A DNA stretch of 64,000 nt from Flaccisagitta enflata (GCA_965153355.1 OZ231126.1:44702001-44766000); one strand, 5' to 3'. Shown: positions 33,403-45,656, numbered from the stretch's first letter. The notes: generated by a model not told the origin, from the letters alone. Translations and numbers: made by a program.

Positions 33403-34717
33403 CACCCCCCTCTGGATAGCCCCCCAAAGAAAAATCAAAAAAACGTTTCTGGGGACTTCAAGATCTATCATCTTGGATGTCTTGACTACCCAAAAGAACA
33501 TCAGACTAAATCATTTGAATGCAAAATTTTGAAAAAAATCTTTTTTTTTCAAAAATCAAGCATTTTTTAGTATATTTAGCACATTTTCTATTCATATAGC
33601 TTCCTAAACTTTAGAAAATACCTAAAAAGTGTAGGGGTACCTGATATGCAACTGTTTTTACCATTTCAAGCTAGTTTTGGTTAATATTTTGAAGATTAAA
33701 GCAAAAACATAGCAGAAAAACAACAAATTAAGCCTTTTCTTAACATTTTCTCTGCCCGAAATTGTTCTAGCTACTTCAAAAAACCCTGGAAATTATAAAA
33801 AACATGAGGGAACAGTTGAACTACATACAAATATCTATCACTTAAAAGTTTAAAAATAACCTAGAAATAATGAATTTATGTATTTTTTGGTATTTTCAAG
33901 CCTCATCATGATTAAATTGCTTTTTAAATATTTTGCTTAGATAAAGATATATGAAATATGTATTTTCATCATTATCTTTTTACATATATCTTTTTACATA
34001 TATTTTATTGTTTTTCAGTTTTAATTGTAAACATCCGACTTTACACCTTAAGATAAAATCATGCTTTTAGTAACTTTGATATTTAATCAAATATCTTCAA
34101 AAATGCAAACTAGTGAATTATATATAAAAATATATGTAATGCATACAATAATGCCTCTATAAAATAGTTTGAGGGTATTTAAAGCTCAAAAACCTTAAAT
34201 CATTAAAAAAGGTTTAAATCTACTGTTTTTAAGTCATTTTTCAAACTTAAGTGGTAGATATTTCATCAAACTTGCTAAAAACAGTGAAATCATTCGTAGC
34301 TCAACTGCTATCACACAATTTTTATAGTTTACATGGTTTTTGAAGTAACTGGAACAATTTCAGGCAAAAAAATGTTAAAAAAGGGCTTAATTTGCTGTTT
34401 TTTTGCCTTTTTTTTTGCTCTAATCTTCAAAATATTAACCATAACTAGCTTGAAAAGGTAAAAGCAGTTGTATATCAAGTACCCCTACACTTTTCAGGTA
34501 TTTTCTGAAGTTTAAGTAACTATATGAATGGAAAAAGTGCTAAAAATGCTAAAAAATGCTTGATTTTTGAACAAAATATGACTTTTTTCAAAATTTTGCT
34601 TTCAAATGATTTAGTCTGATGTTCTTTTGGGTAGCCAAAACATCCTAGATGATAGTTTTTAGGGTCCCCAGAAACGGTTTTTTGATTTTTCTTTGGGGGG
34701 CTATCCAGAGGGGGGTG
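33403..34717. mobile_element. Large foldback element, 1315 bp, with 4-bp target duplication
   Basis: CACCCCCCTCTGGATAGCCC at the left and its inverse at the right. The arms stay similar for roughly 600 bp each, meeting near 34060. ATGA occurs directly outside both ends (33399-33402 and 34718-34721). No coding sequence. Confidence 0.87.
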
Positions 34718-34721
34718 ATGA

Positions 34722-35770
34722 TCTACGCTGCAGATCTCTGCGGATCACAATTCAAGTGGGTATTCTAAGCAAAATTCGAACCCATGCAGATTCTTGCTCC
34801 TGACCTTTTTCATGGTGGCTGTTACTGGTAAATAACTCGCATTTGTTCTTCATTGTATATATACTACCATTGGCATTTAAAGTCAGCTGGTTATGTCATA
34901 CAGCAAGGTCGAGAAAAAAACTTTTTTCGGTCACTTTTGTTTCAATTTTTTGCATCGAATAGTCCACTATGAACCAAAAAAATGGTCGTATATGCTTCTT
35001 GGAGTCTCACACCATTCCCACAATAAGAATTGGTCTGCAGTTGGACATTTTACTGCATGGAAAACAGTCTATACAACGAGGAAAGCCGGTGAACGAGTAA
35101 ATTGTGCATGAGAATAATTTTATGCGATCATTTTTTTATTTTTGTCTCCGGTACAGTTTTGGAACTTAGATCGTTTTTTTCTACCAAATGTCGTTATAAT
35201 GATGATAACTGACTGTGGAAATTTTTTCCACCATGATTTTTACTGTTTTGTCACCCTAAGCCTTTATCACCTGAGGGTGGTCGGGTGTCAAAAGAAATTC
35301 TTAAAAAACGCAGAAGGAAGTTTATTATTTTTGTTTAAGATACTTTCCGTCGGAAATAAGCTATGAAATTTTTACTGTAGTCGTGGAACATGTTCAACTA
35401 CTTGCATGTCAATTTTTATGGTTCTAGGCCAATTTTAAGTATCGATTTCTTTCCCTGGATTCTTAAAAACGTTGCAAAAAAGCATTTTCGAAAAAAAGAT
35501 TTTTTGGCTCGTAAATAACAAATCTGTGAAATGGACAAACTTTTTGCATTTTTAAAAACACATGACTCGAGATATAGTAATTTGCTAGCGTCGCATGTTT
35601 TTGGATTTTCCATATTTTCATTTTCTATGCAAATTTGTTATTTACAGTGAGTATGGGTAAAGTGGATTTTTTGCTCTGCCAAAAAAGCGACAAAATGAAA
35701 ACAACATCAGCAACGTTACTGGACAGATGTGGAGCCTTGCATTTGATAACTGGGCTTGGTATTATTGCAA
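34722..35770. other. Unassigned A/T-rich DNA
   Basis: No recognisable gene. A 72-aa ORF at 34893-35111 has no family motif I know. Confidence 0.45.
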
Positions 35771-35772
35771 TT

Positions 35773-35773
<1 letters not shown>

Positions 35774-35831
<58 letters not shown>

Positions 35832-35871
35832 AGAGAAAAAGAAAAAAAGAGGAAGAAAAAAAAACTAGGAA

Positions 35872-35926
<55 letters not shown>

Positions 35927-36200
35927 GAAGAAAAAAGAAAAAAAGGAAGAAAAAAAAAGGGAATAAGGAAAAAGGGAAAAAAGAAAAAAGAAAAAAAAAG
36001 GGAAAAAAGAACGAATGAAACAAATAGACCCAATGAAAGTAGAAACACAGTGAGAAATATGGAAAGAAAGAAAGAAAGAATGAAAGATAGATAGATAGAA
36101 AGTAAGGAAGAAGAAAGACGAAATGAAAGAGGGAGAGAAAATAGGAAAATAGAAAAGGAAGAAGGGAAGAGGAAGAAAAAAAAAGATAGAAACAAAGAAA
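35774..36200. repeat. (GAAA)n and A/G-rich tract
   Basis: Pure (GAAA)n at 35774-35830 and 35872-35925, then degenerate A/G-rich DNA up to the element at 36221. Further (GAAA)n at 36816-36908 separates copies b and c. Confidence 0.93.
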
Positions 36201-36220
36201 CAAAGAAACAAAGAAAATAG

Positions 36221-36816
36221 TCGCAAAAGCGTTAGATGGTCAGCGGTACCCGTGCCCTGCCTAAGTTGGTTGTGGTTGAAGTTGAGGGGGGAGCAGGGCA
36301 GCGGCCCCGAAGGGGTCGATTCACACATATGGGGGATTTTCTCCTCCTCCTCCTCCTTCTTCTTCTCCTCCTCCTCCTCCGTCCCTCCCCCTCAAATCCC
36401 AGTCCCGAGGCCCAAATCCCAGTCTCGAGGCCCAAATCCCAGTCTTGAGGCCCAAATCCCAGCCTCAAGGCCCAAATCCTAGCCTCAAGGCCTAAATCCT
36501 AGCCTGGAGGCTGAGATTTGGGCCTCAAGGTTGGGATCTGGGCCTCCTGGCTGAGATTTTGACCTTGAGGCTGAGATTTGGGCGTCACGGCTGAAATCTG
36601 GGCCTCCAGGCTAGGATTTAGGCCTTGAGGCTAGGATTTGGGCCTTGAGGCTGGGATTTGGGCCTCAAGACTGGGATTTGGGCCTCGGGACTGGGATTTG
36701 AGGGGGGTGGACGGAGAAGAAGGAGGAGAAGAAGAAGAAGGAGGAGGAGGAGGAGAAAATCCCCCATATGTGTGAAAGCATAGGTCATCGACCCCTTCGG
36801 GGCCGCTGCCCAAAAA
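36221..36816. mobile_element. Minisatellite-bearing inverted element, copy b
   Basis: Left arm GTCAGCGGTACCCGTGCCC, GGGCAGCGGCCCCGAAGGGG, CACACATATGGGGGATTTT. Right arm CCCCCATATGTGTGAAAGC, CCCCTTCGGGGCCGCTGCCC, AAAAA. The core is (CTCCTC)n flanking AGGCCCAAATCCCAGYCTCG units that switch orientation midway, near 36510. Confidence 0.85.
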
Positions 36817-36852
36817 GAAAAAAGAGAAAGAAAGAAAGAAGGAAAGAAAGAG

Positions 36853-36887
<35 letters not shown>

Positions 36888-36910
36888 GGAAGAAAGAAAG
36901 AAAGAAAAAT

Positions 36911-37333
36911 AGCCACAAAAGCGTTTGATTGTCAGCGGTACCCGTGCCCTGCTTAAGCAGGCTGTGGTTGAGGTTGAGGGGGGAGCAGGGCAGCGGCCCC
37001 AAAGGGGTTGATGACCTGTGCCACACATATGGGGAACTCCTCCTCCTCCTCCACATCCCCCTCCCCCCAGCCTCTAGGCCCATATCTCAGCCTGGAGGCC
37101 CAAATCCCTAGAGACTGGAATCTGGGCCTTGGGGTTGGGATTTGGGCCTTGAGGGTGGGATTTGGGCCTCAAGACTGGGATTTGGGCCTCGAGGCTTGGA
37201 TATGGGCCTCCAGGCTGAGATAAGGGCCTAGAGGCTGGGGGGAGGGGGGGTACAAAGAAGGAGGAGGAGAAGGAGAAATCCCCATATGTGTGAAAGCGTA
37301 GGTCATCGACCCCTTTGGGGCGGCTGCCCAAAG
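36911..37333. mobile_element. Minisatellite-bearing inverted element, copy c
   Basis: Same order of parts as the copy at 36221, in the same orientation and only about 95 bp downstream, separated by (GAAA)n. The inverted ends GGGCAGCGGCCCCAAAGGGG and CCCCTTTGGGGCGGCTGCCC enclose about 10 short units. Confidence 0.85.
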
Positions 37334-37394
37334 AGGAGAAACAAATTACCGAAAGAAGGAAAGAAACAAATTGACGAAGAAATAAATGAAACAC

Positions 37395-37405
37395 AAAAAG
37401 AAAAA

Positions 37406-37464
<59 letters not shown>

Positions 37465-37621
37465 TAAGAAAGAGGGAAAGAAAGAAAGTAAGAAAGAGGG
37501 AAAGAAAGAAAGAAAGAAAGAAAGAAGGAAAGAAAGAAAGAAAGAAGAAAGGAAAGAAAGAAAGAAAGAAGAAAAGAAAGAAGGAAAGAAAGAAGGAAAG
37601 AAAGAAGGAAAGAAAGAAGGA

Positions 37622-37681
<60 letters not shown>

Positions 37682-37765
37682 ACAAAGGAAAGAAAGAAAG
37701 AAGGAAAGAAAGAAAGAAAGAAAGAAATAAGAAGGGAAATGAAAGAAGGAAAGAAAAAAAGAAAT
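37395..37765. repeat. (GAAA)n microsatellite
   Basis: Mostly pure GAAA with GGAA variants. It directly follows minisatellite-bearing element copy c. Confidence 0.93.
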
Positions 37766-37769
37766 AAGC

Positions 37770-39000
37770 GGCGAAGGATAGAAGTAAGGAAGGATTGAAA
37801 TGAAAAAACTTTGATTGAACGTATGGATGAATGAATGAATGAATGAATGAGTAAGAACAATGACTTACCGAATATATGAATAATTGAATACGCGGATTTA
37901 TCAATGAGATGAGAGCAAAAAAAATTACAAAAAAAAAAAAAATCTGTAAGACACAATGAAAAATATGCAGAAAATAGCAATTATCATAATGTTTTTTTCT
38001 TTTTAAATTAGCTAATAGATTTTAAATTTGTAAAAAAAAACGTTAAATAAAGTGATTTTTCCATTTATAGCTAACATTTCCTGACTTTTTTGATCACCGT
38101 TTGAGCAATAAGGTTCTGTAGGGTTTCATAAAAAGGGTAGGTCCGGGGACCTCTAATATGTTAGATCTTAAAATGTACGCAGTAACTTGGGAAACACATA
38201 TGTAGGCTTGCGTGACCCAATTTTAGGTGCGTGTGCAAATATCATGAAAAAAGTGCCAAAAATAGCCATAATTAGTTAATTTTGGCTATTTTTCGCCCTA
38301 AAACCCATCCTAAACTTGGAAAAGAGCCTTGAAATTTTTCATACATATAAAATAGACCCTTATAAGGCTGTATTTAAAAAATTTTAAGATTCTGACTGTT
38401 TCTAGGTACTTAAATTTTGAAAAAAAAACATTTTTTTTCAATTTTTTTAAAGAAAAAAAATGTTGTTACCCCCCTTAAAGTTGACCGATTTAGACAAAAT
38501 TTTTACTGGAGGTACTTCACAACATGGACTACCTTCATGTAAAATTTTATCCAAATCGGAGCACTATAAGTACTGAAAATTGCGTTCTAAATGAACGAAA
38601 AGTTGATAATTTGCATAAAAAATATGAAATTATCAATATTTAGCTTATCATAATAGATTTTGCATAAATTTTTTTTGTTTTGTAATCAAGAAGTGATATA
38701 CTTACAAAAACTATTTTCAGAAATCATTAAATTAGATGTAAATTTTTTGACCTTATTGAAAGCCAAATTCCTCGCAATCTTGCTCCGTGTCTTATCAAGA
38801 AATGAAACTCATCAGTGCGAAATAAAACTGTGCTTGGCCGATAGTTTTAGAATGATTAGAAACCACCTTCGAGTAAAAGGAGATTAAAAGGGTGGAGACA
38901 TAACTTTTATGTTAAAGTTCAAAACAGACCAATGAATGCCCATCGTTAAAATTTGGGGGGTTCAAAGTCGATGATACAAATGGGCCATCTTGTGCACACT
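37770..39000. other. Unassigned A/T-rich DNA
   Basis: No gene, hairpin or tandem structure seen between the (GAAA)n and (CA)n tracts. The 75-aa ORF at 38660 is not recognised. Confidence 0.45.
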
Positions 39001-39015
39001 CGCACACACATGTAT

Positions 39016-39099
<84 letters not shown>

Positions 39100-39118
39100 C
39101 CACATCCACATCCACATC
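39016..39118. repeat. (CA)n then (CATCCA)n
   Basis: (CA)n 39016-39098 followed by four CATCCA-type units. Confidence 0.95.
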
Positions 39119-39259
39119 CACCATAAAACCAAAAGACATGAAATTGCGAAGTAGCGTTACTACTTATATCTCATGATAACGGTTGAAATTCCGAAATATC
39201 CCTCGAAACGTGGTTATTAGTGGTTACAAGATATGTAGTAAACGGGTTACATATGCTCT

Positions 39260-39840
39260 TAACACCTCTCACATGATTAAACGAACTGGCAAAATGATCA
39301 AAATTGATAGAAATAATGCACTCAGTGGGCTGAAATTTGACACAGAGGGAGCTAGAATATAGTATTTTCGCAAACCGGGGCAAAATTTTACACCCGGGAA
39401 AGTGCGTGGCTCTCAGAAAGTGTTATGCCAAAATTCCAATGAAAGATTTTGACTTATTGTGACGGGGAAATCTTTGATGATTAGACGACATAAACCTGCT
39501 AAAGATTTATCATGAAAAAGGCAAGAAAACTTCAATTCTTAAGTTTTTGTATCACTAACAGACAAAAATGAGTCAACAGTACCGACATACAGTCAGTGAT
39601 GGCTGAAAAAAATACTGAAACCCATTGTCAAATAGATTGGTTTAAGTGGCAAACTTGAAGCTAAATTAAATCTAAAATTTACAGCTATGGGTCGACATGA
39701 TTTGAAATCTTTTTTTTTAGATACCTCATGGGAATAACATATTTGAAATTATCATTAACTTGGACTCCTGTCTTGGACTTTAAAAACGCATTTATGAACA
39801 AGTTTCGATCCCAGTTCGCCTAATTTTGTGAGAGGTGTTA
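39260..39840. mobile_element. MITE-like element, 581 bp
   Basis: TAACACCTCTCACA...ACGAACTGG at the left and its inverse CCAGTTCGCC...TGTGAGAGGTGTTA at the right, about 30 bp of imperfect TIR. The interior shows no gene and no obvious target duplication. Confidence 0.7.
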
Positions 39841-39859
39841 TATGTGAGCCGTAGCTTTA

Positions 39860-40043
39860 AACAGGGCCTGATACTCTGCTACTGAAGTCGCGTGCGGGTG
39901 GGCAGGGGCAGGGATAAAAATGGTTAACAAAGCAATTGGGCAGGAGCAGTAATGCAAAAACTGACCGTAAACGCCCAAAAAGCTAAGCGTTATCGACCAA
40001 CAGACGGACATAGCGGGTTATAGAGTCGCGTGCATGCGACTAA
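39860..40043 (+). mobile_element. Hairpin-ended element, copy 10
   Basis: Starts AACAGGGCCTGATACTCTGC, 5' motif GTCGCGTGC, GGGTGGGCAGGGGC, ending GTCGCGTGCATGCGACTAAG. The 3' arm GCATGCGAC matches the 5' motif at 8 of 9 positions. It abuts the right end of the foldback element at 39260-39840. Confidence 0.82.
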
Positions 40044-40664
40044 GAACTTGATGTATGAATAAACAAATTAACAAACAAATGGCGGAGGCATTATTGAAGC
40101 AAAAGATTGACTCAATCCTCAATCCTCAATCCTCAAAAGATTGACTCAATCCTGCCCAACGAAGTGAACGAACCCATCTGTTAACTAAATCCACTTAGCA
40201 CAATAAGTTTAGTAAAGGATCGTTAACATTTTTACACGATTTTGAAAAAAAAAACCCGATAGACATAGCAATTTTTAGCTCTTTAAGATACGCAAGACAC
40301 GTATACGCAAGGTCACGTATGACTGGGCGGAAGCAATCTAAAAAAGAAATTTATAAGAATGTCACGTATACAGATTAAGAGACGGATAACTTGATTGAAA
40401 TTTTCTCCGCCTCTACACAAAAAGGACAAGGCCAAGTAAAGGCCAATATGTGCGCCTCGCTGACTGAAAATGTATGAATGAACGTTCTGAATGAATGAGT
40501 GAATGCATGAATGAATAATAATCGGCAGTTTTGTGCGATTTTAACGTTTGCGTGACAGAGCAACAGACCAACCAACTGACTAGATGTGTCATGTGCGAGG
40601 ACCGAATTGCCATTAACACGGACCTGGATGGAGCGCCATGTCCGGCGTTTTTTGCTTCAGCGTT

Positions 40665-40735
40665 TCCGACTTATCAACCGACAAAGCCTCATATCGAGGT
40701 GCGTTAGCGCACCTGAAGAGCCCACAGAAGCATAT
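40665..40735 (+). mobile_element. Fragment ending in a variant hairpin
   Basis: ACCGACAAAGCCTCATATCG leads into AGGTGCGTTAGCGCACCTGAA. Layout and position match the 3' end of the hairpin-ended family, but the hairpin sequence is different (GGTGCG/CGCACC). Confidence 0.45.
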
Positions 40736-40755
40736 ATATATACATAAATATGTAT

Positions 40756-40942
40756 ATTTTTAGTCGCGTATGACCCGCTCTGTCCGTCTGTCGGTCGGTC
40801 CGTCGGTCCGTCGGTCCGTCGGTCCGTTAGTCACGCTTAGCCTCTTTTCGTCGTTTTACGTCATTTTAAGTAGTCTTTTGGTCTTTTGATCTTATGGTCT
40901 TAACAACCGCACGCGACTGTAAGGTGTTGGCCTTTTTTTTTT
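40756..40942 (-). mobile_element. Hairpin-ended element, copy 11
   Basis: Minus-strand copy: begins AAGGCCAACACCTTACA, 5' motif GTCGCGTGC, an AAGAC/TAAAATGAC-rich body, (GACC)n, ending ATACGCGACTAAAAA. The local hairpin has decayed. Confidence 0.75.
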
Positions 40943-41127
40943 TGCAATTGGCGATTCGTGAACGTGATTGGCCAGCTGCTATTTTCACTTCTTCCCATCT
41001 CACGCGTACTAAAATAATCTGCTTTGAATTCTTCTTCTTTCCTTCTTTTTTTTTTTTTTTTTTTTTTGCCGATGATTTCTAACAGACTTCATTCCTTCGA
41101 TTTGAGTTTCAAGCTCGCAAGCACAAA

Positions 41128-41375
41128 TAACAAGGCCCGATTCGCCGCTACCACAGTCGGGTGCGGATGGGCAGGGACAGGGGCAGGAACAGGGGTATAG
41201 GAGGTTTATCAAGCATTTGGACAGGGACCATGATGCAGAAACCGCGCTTAAACGCCGAGACACGTTAATGAATTAAAGTACACACATGACCAACCCACCC
41301 ATGGAGAGCCGAACCAACGAATGGACGGACCGAAAAAGCGTGGTATCGAGTCGTAAGCATGCGACTTAAAAAAAG
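41128..41375 (+). mobile_element. Hairpin-ended element, copy 12
   Basis: Starts ACAAGGCCCGATTCGCCGC, 5' motif GTCGGGTGC, GGATGGGCAGGG; ends GAGTCGTAAGCATGCGACTTAAA. The hairpin GTCG...GCATGCGAC is partly preserved. Confidence 0.78.
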
Positions 41376-41602
41376 AGTTCAGATCATATATCGCAAATCT
41401 GGAGAGTACATCTCGATAACATCTCACCTTAGAATTGGAAGCCATGTTGTTTTGGTGATGTTGATGTAAAGTGGAAGTGAATGTTGTTCAGGGCCCTTCG
41501 TCGTTGTCAACGTCGTCAGTGAGCATTGCTGCTCATCTGTGATGGTGTTTTAAGTATTCTAGCTCATTTAGCTCATTTAGCTTTTTTTTCTGATTTTAAA
41601 TA

Positions 41603-42098
41603 GAGGGTGTCCCAAGTGAGTTATAACAAAAAGAAACGACTTACCTCTGCTTCTAGGTCCTCAAATCAATTTCTGAAAAAAAGATCTAAAAAGATCTTGG
41701 TCTGCACTTTTTGCATGCAAGATTTAATGATTTGTTTAGGGGCCACATTTTTCTGACTTACACAAGGGATTTCTGACCATGTTTTTTCTTGGTTTTTTAC
41801 TTTTTGCTGTACTTGGAAGTAGCTGTCTTTGATTGCTTGTTATTCTTCAACCAATTGAGCTAAAACCCTGCAATTGGTCTCAAATGGCAGATGATTTGGC
41901 CTATATTTTGGCTCACCAAAATTTTTTAAAATTTTCCAAAACTTTGTAGGATATTTATTGATTTTTTCCAGATTTCCACTTTTCATTTAGATAATGTTAA
42001 ACCAAAATCATCAATAAAGAGCTTTCAGAAATCAATTTGAGTTCTTAGAAGCTGAGATATATTGATTCTTTATGTTGCGACTGACTTGAGACACCCTC
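41603..42098. mobile_element. Foldback (MITE-like) element with TA target duplication, related to the one at 1987
   Basis: GAGGGTGTCCCAAGTGAG at the left and its inverse (GACTTGAGACACCCTC) at the right, both flanked by TA. The interior shares AAAAAGATCTTGGTCTGCACTTTTTGCATGCAAGATTT with the 1987 element. It interrupts a dispersed repeat. Confidence 0.82.
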
Positions 42099-42235
42099 TA
42101 GGCTCTAGGATAAGAAGATAAATGTTTTGATATGTGTCTGAGCATGCAAATACAAGAAAACATGTTTATGAGCAAAGCTGCTCATCTATGAGAATGTTTT
42201 TGAGTATTCTACCTGATTTAACTCATTTCGCTTTC

Positions 42236-42447
42236 TTTTTTAGTTGCGGACACGCAACTCTATAAGAGGCTTTGTCCGTCCGTTGGTCGGTCGGTCGGTC
42301 CATCGGTCCATCGGTCGGTCGGTCCGTGGACACGAGTCGAAAAGAGAGGAAATGAGCGTTTTAGAACGTTTTTAGTTGCGGACAGTTGCATTTCCGCCCC
42401 TGCCCACCCGTCCGCAACAGATGGCCGCGTATCTGGCCTTGTTTCTG
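42236..42447 (-). mobile_element. Hairpin-ended element, copy 13, inserted in another repeat
   Basis: Minus strand: AAACAAGGCCAGATACGCGG, 5' motif GTTGCGGAC, GGGTGGGCAGGGGC, then CTAAAACGCTC, (GACC)n, and 3' hairpin GTTGCGTGTCCGCAAC-TAAAAA. Motif and 3' arm are exact complements. Flanks CTTTCTTTTT and CTGATTTCAAA rejoin into the uninterrupted sequence seen at 41579-41600. Confidence 0.85.
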
Positions 42448-42958
42448 ATTTCAAATTAGATAAATAAATGAATATTTTGATATGTGTCTGAGCATGCAAA
42501 TACAAGAAAGCATGTCAGTGAGTGTAGCTGGTCTTTTGGATGAGTGATTTTGAGTATTTTAGCTCATCTGGCTCATTTGGCTCAATTCTATTTTTCTCTA
42601 ATTTTCATTGCAATCATGTCATACAGTAGCTCTTGGTTTAATCTAAGAAATAAAAAAACTTACAATGACTGAAAATAAAAACTTTGTGAAAAGTGATCGA
42701 CTTTTTTCCTCACGGCGATAGCCGCCATTACTGTTAATACATGTAAACGTGACGAAAGAAATAAAATGGAAAGAGGAAAAGGATGAGAGAGAGAGAAAAA
42801 GGAAGATGATGATGATGACACGTATTCAGAATAAAGGATGGACACACAAAGTAGGCGATTTAACCCCTGAACCAAATAAGGTCAAGAGTCATTAGCAATG
42901 TTGAGATTTTGCCTTCGCGGTACCCTCACATCCGCTTATCTTATTTTTTGCCTGCTGC

Positions 42959-43131
42959 TTTTTAGTTGCGGACACGCAATTCTATAAGAGGCTTAGTCCG
43001 TCCGTCGGTCGGTCGGTTGGTTGGTCGGTCGGATGGTTGGTCCGTCACGCTCGAGTTGAAAAGTGGGAAAACGTGCATTTCTGCCCCTGCCCACCCGTCC
43101 GCAACTGATGGCCGTGTATCCGGCCTTGTTC
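42959..43131 (-). mobile_element. Hairpin-ended element, copy 14
   Basis: Minus strand: AACAAGGCCGGATACACGGCC, 5' motif GTTGCGGAC, GGGTGGGCAGGGG, a CACGTTTTCCCACTTTTCAA segment, (GACC)n, and 3' end ATTGCGTGTCCGCAACTAAAAA. The motif pair is exact. About 173 bp, the most compact complete copy. Confidence 0.86.
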
Positions 43132-43565
43132 TTTCTCTCTATATAACTTAAAAAGCCCACATCTGTTGGAAATTCGGCGCATTTGCTAGCATGAATTGCG
43201 TTAATTCGGTCATGCATCCATCTGTCCGTCAGTTGATTCTCATATCAGTTTCTCCCTGTTCATCTATCCGTCTACCCGCCCCTACATTCCGTATTCGTTC
43301 GTATGTCCATCCATCTGTCCCTCCGTCAGCGCATTGAAGTTGACCATATACCATATTGCGTTGATGCATTACAGTCACGCTAAAGGCTTTGTATGTTGGA
43401 GCCCACACGTATTTAACGCAATCATGCTTTCGCGCATTCGGCCCTGTCGACAATAAATCTTCTGAATATGCGCACCAAACGCTCATTACATCATACGGAT
43501 CTCTCTTAATTTCTGTTGGTGTTTGCCTAGATCAGCCCGCTAGCTTGTTTGTCTGTTTATAACAT

Positions 43566-43569
<4 letters not shown>

Positions 43570-43621
<52 letters not shown>
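43570..43621. repeat. (CT)n microsatellite
   Basis: A pure (CT)26 tract. Confidence 0.95.
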
Positions 43622-43625
<4 letters not shown>

Positions 43626-44079
43626 AAGTATGAGATACCCAACTCGACATTAATAACTTATGAATCACCCGAGGTTCAAACTTTAATACATTATAAGAGA
43701 CAAAAATATTCGGCATTCCCTCCCGCAAATATCATTTTCGTAATCTCAAAATGTCAGCATATAAAGAAAAAAAAAAAAAAAAAAAAGCAAAGAAGAATTG
43801 AATACAATAGTGACAGCCAGCGAAACCACGAATACCATGAATGCTTGGTAAAATTAGAAATATTGTGAATACACATTCTTTCAAATTTCAGCTTTGAAGA
43901 TCAGTTCTCAGGCTTGCGATAAAAAATCTCGACCTACCATTCCAAATTTCAACTTTAAGTTCCAATTCTCAGCCTTGAGGGAAGCAAGGTAATTAACCAC
44001 TCCGGCGCTGCTGCTCCTCTGATAGCCACTTACCATCAAATACTTACGGAAGAGCAACGCCTACCGCTTACCATATAGC

Positions 44080-44080
44080 G

Positions 44081-44171
<91 letters not shown>

Positions 44172-44192
44172 CGTCATCGTCGTCGTCGTCGC

Positions 44193-44224
<32 letters not shown>

Positions 44225-44228
44225 TGGC

Positions 44229-44274
<46 letters not shown>

Positions 44275-44277
44275 GAT

Positions 44278-44312
<35 letters not shown>

Positions 44313-44683
44313 GGTTGTGGTGTGGTGCTGTTGTTGCTGTTGCTGTTGTTGTTGTTGTTGTTGTTGTTGTGCTGTTGTTGTTGCTGTTGTTGTTGTTGTT
44401 GTTGTTGCTGTTGTTTCTGTTGTTTTTTGCTGTGGTTTTGCCTTGTTGTTGTTGCTGTTGTGTTGTTGTTGTTGTTGTTGTTGTTTTGTTGTTGTTGTTG
44501 TTGTTGTTGCTGCTGTTGCTGTTGTTGTTGCTGTTGTTGTTGTTGTTGCTTGTTGTTGCTATTGCTGTTGTTGCTGTTGCTTGTTGCTGTTGTTGTTGTT
44601 GTTGTTGTTGCTGTTGTTGTTGCTGCTGCCGCGTGCTGCGCTGCTGCTGCTGCTGTTGCTGTTGTTGTTGTTGTTGCTGTTGC

Positions 44684-44735
<52 letters not shown>

Positions 44736-44760
44736 GCTGTTGTCGTTGTTGTTGTTGTTT
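44080..44760. repeat. (GTT)n microsatellite with GCT variants, about 680 bp
   Basis: (GTT)n with many GCT and GTC interruptions, ending directly at element copy 15. All three frames are open for long stretches only because of the repeat. Confidence 0.95.
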
Positions 44761-44761
44761 G

Positions 44762-44988
44762 AAAACAAGGCCAACACCATACAGTCGCGTGCGGTTGTTA
44801 AGACCATAAGACCAAAAGACTAAAGGACTAAATGTAAATTATCTTGAAATAACCTAAAATGACTTAAATGACGTAAAATGATGTAAAATGACAAAAAAAA
44901 GCTAAGTGTGACGTAGCGACCGACCGACGGACCGACCGACAGACCGACGGATATAGTGGGTCATAGAAACGCGTGCACGCGACTAAAT
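44762..44988 (+). mobile_element. Hairpin-ended element, copy 15
   Basis: ACAAGGCCAACACCATACA, 5' motif GTCGCGTGC, degenerate TAAAATGAC units, (GACC)n, 3' end ACGCGTGCACGCGACTAAA. The motif pair is exact. It directly follows a long (GTT)n tract. Confidence 0.83.
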
Positions 44989-45245
44989 ATTATAGCTATT
45001 GGCTAATAAAATCTCGTTTTTGGCATGCAAACCTAGCCCCTAGAAAATATGATTAGCATGACACGTAAATGAGTCTGTGGGCTCTAATGAGCTGAAATGA
45101 AATAGACGAAAACCTTGGTCGGCACTTGACGCGGTGGGACCCATTTAAAAGGTGAATACAGAAATGGGAGCCATTTACAAGGTGAAGTCAGAAATGACAG
45201 AGTAATTGAATGTTTAATTTTGAATGATTCTGAAAAAAAAATGAG

Positions 45246-45353
<108 letters not shown>

Positions 45354-45656
45354 TAGAGAAGCACACCGCGACGATGGAGAATTCAGCCTTGATGAATATC
45401 CTCTCCACCCCCCACTTGCAGAAAAAAGAAAGAAAGAAAAACAAATAAGTGAAATAGCAAAAGATCGAACTTGAAAATACAAAACCGATTTCCTGAGTAA
45501 GAGGTATTCGATTTTTTTTTAGGTTTTTGATCATGCAGGTAGTTTGTTTGTCCATTACAATAGATGAACCGATTATATCGGGTGAACAAGGTTAGGTAAG
45601 ATCTTCAAGGCGGCTTAGGATCTAGAGACTAGGAACATGGGGACTTACAAAAACAG

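Larger units (their letters stand above)
41515..42735 (+). repeat. Dispersed repeat, second copy, with two nested insertions
   Basis: Shares GAGCAT/AAGCTGCTCATCTGTGA, AGCTCATTTAGCTCATTT and CCTCACGGCGATAGCCGCCATTACTG with 8440-8745. It is interrupted by the foldback element (41603-42098) and by hairpin-ended element copy 13 (42236-42447). Two partly duplicated segments (ATGTGTCTGAGCATGCAAATACAAGAAA) are also present. Confidence 0.7.

Noticed and set aside
44081-44823. ORFs of up to 242 aa made of Leu, Val or Cys runs
   Set aside because: All three frames of a (GTT/GCT)n tract are open; no gene.
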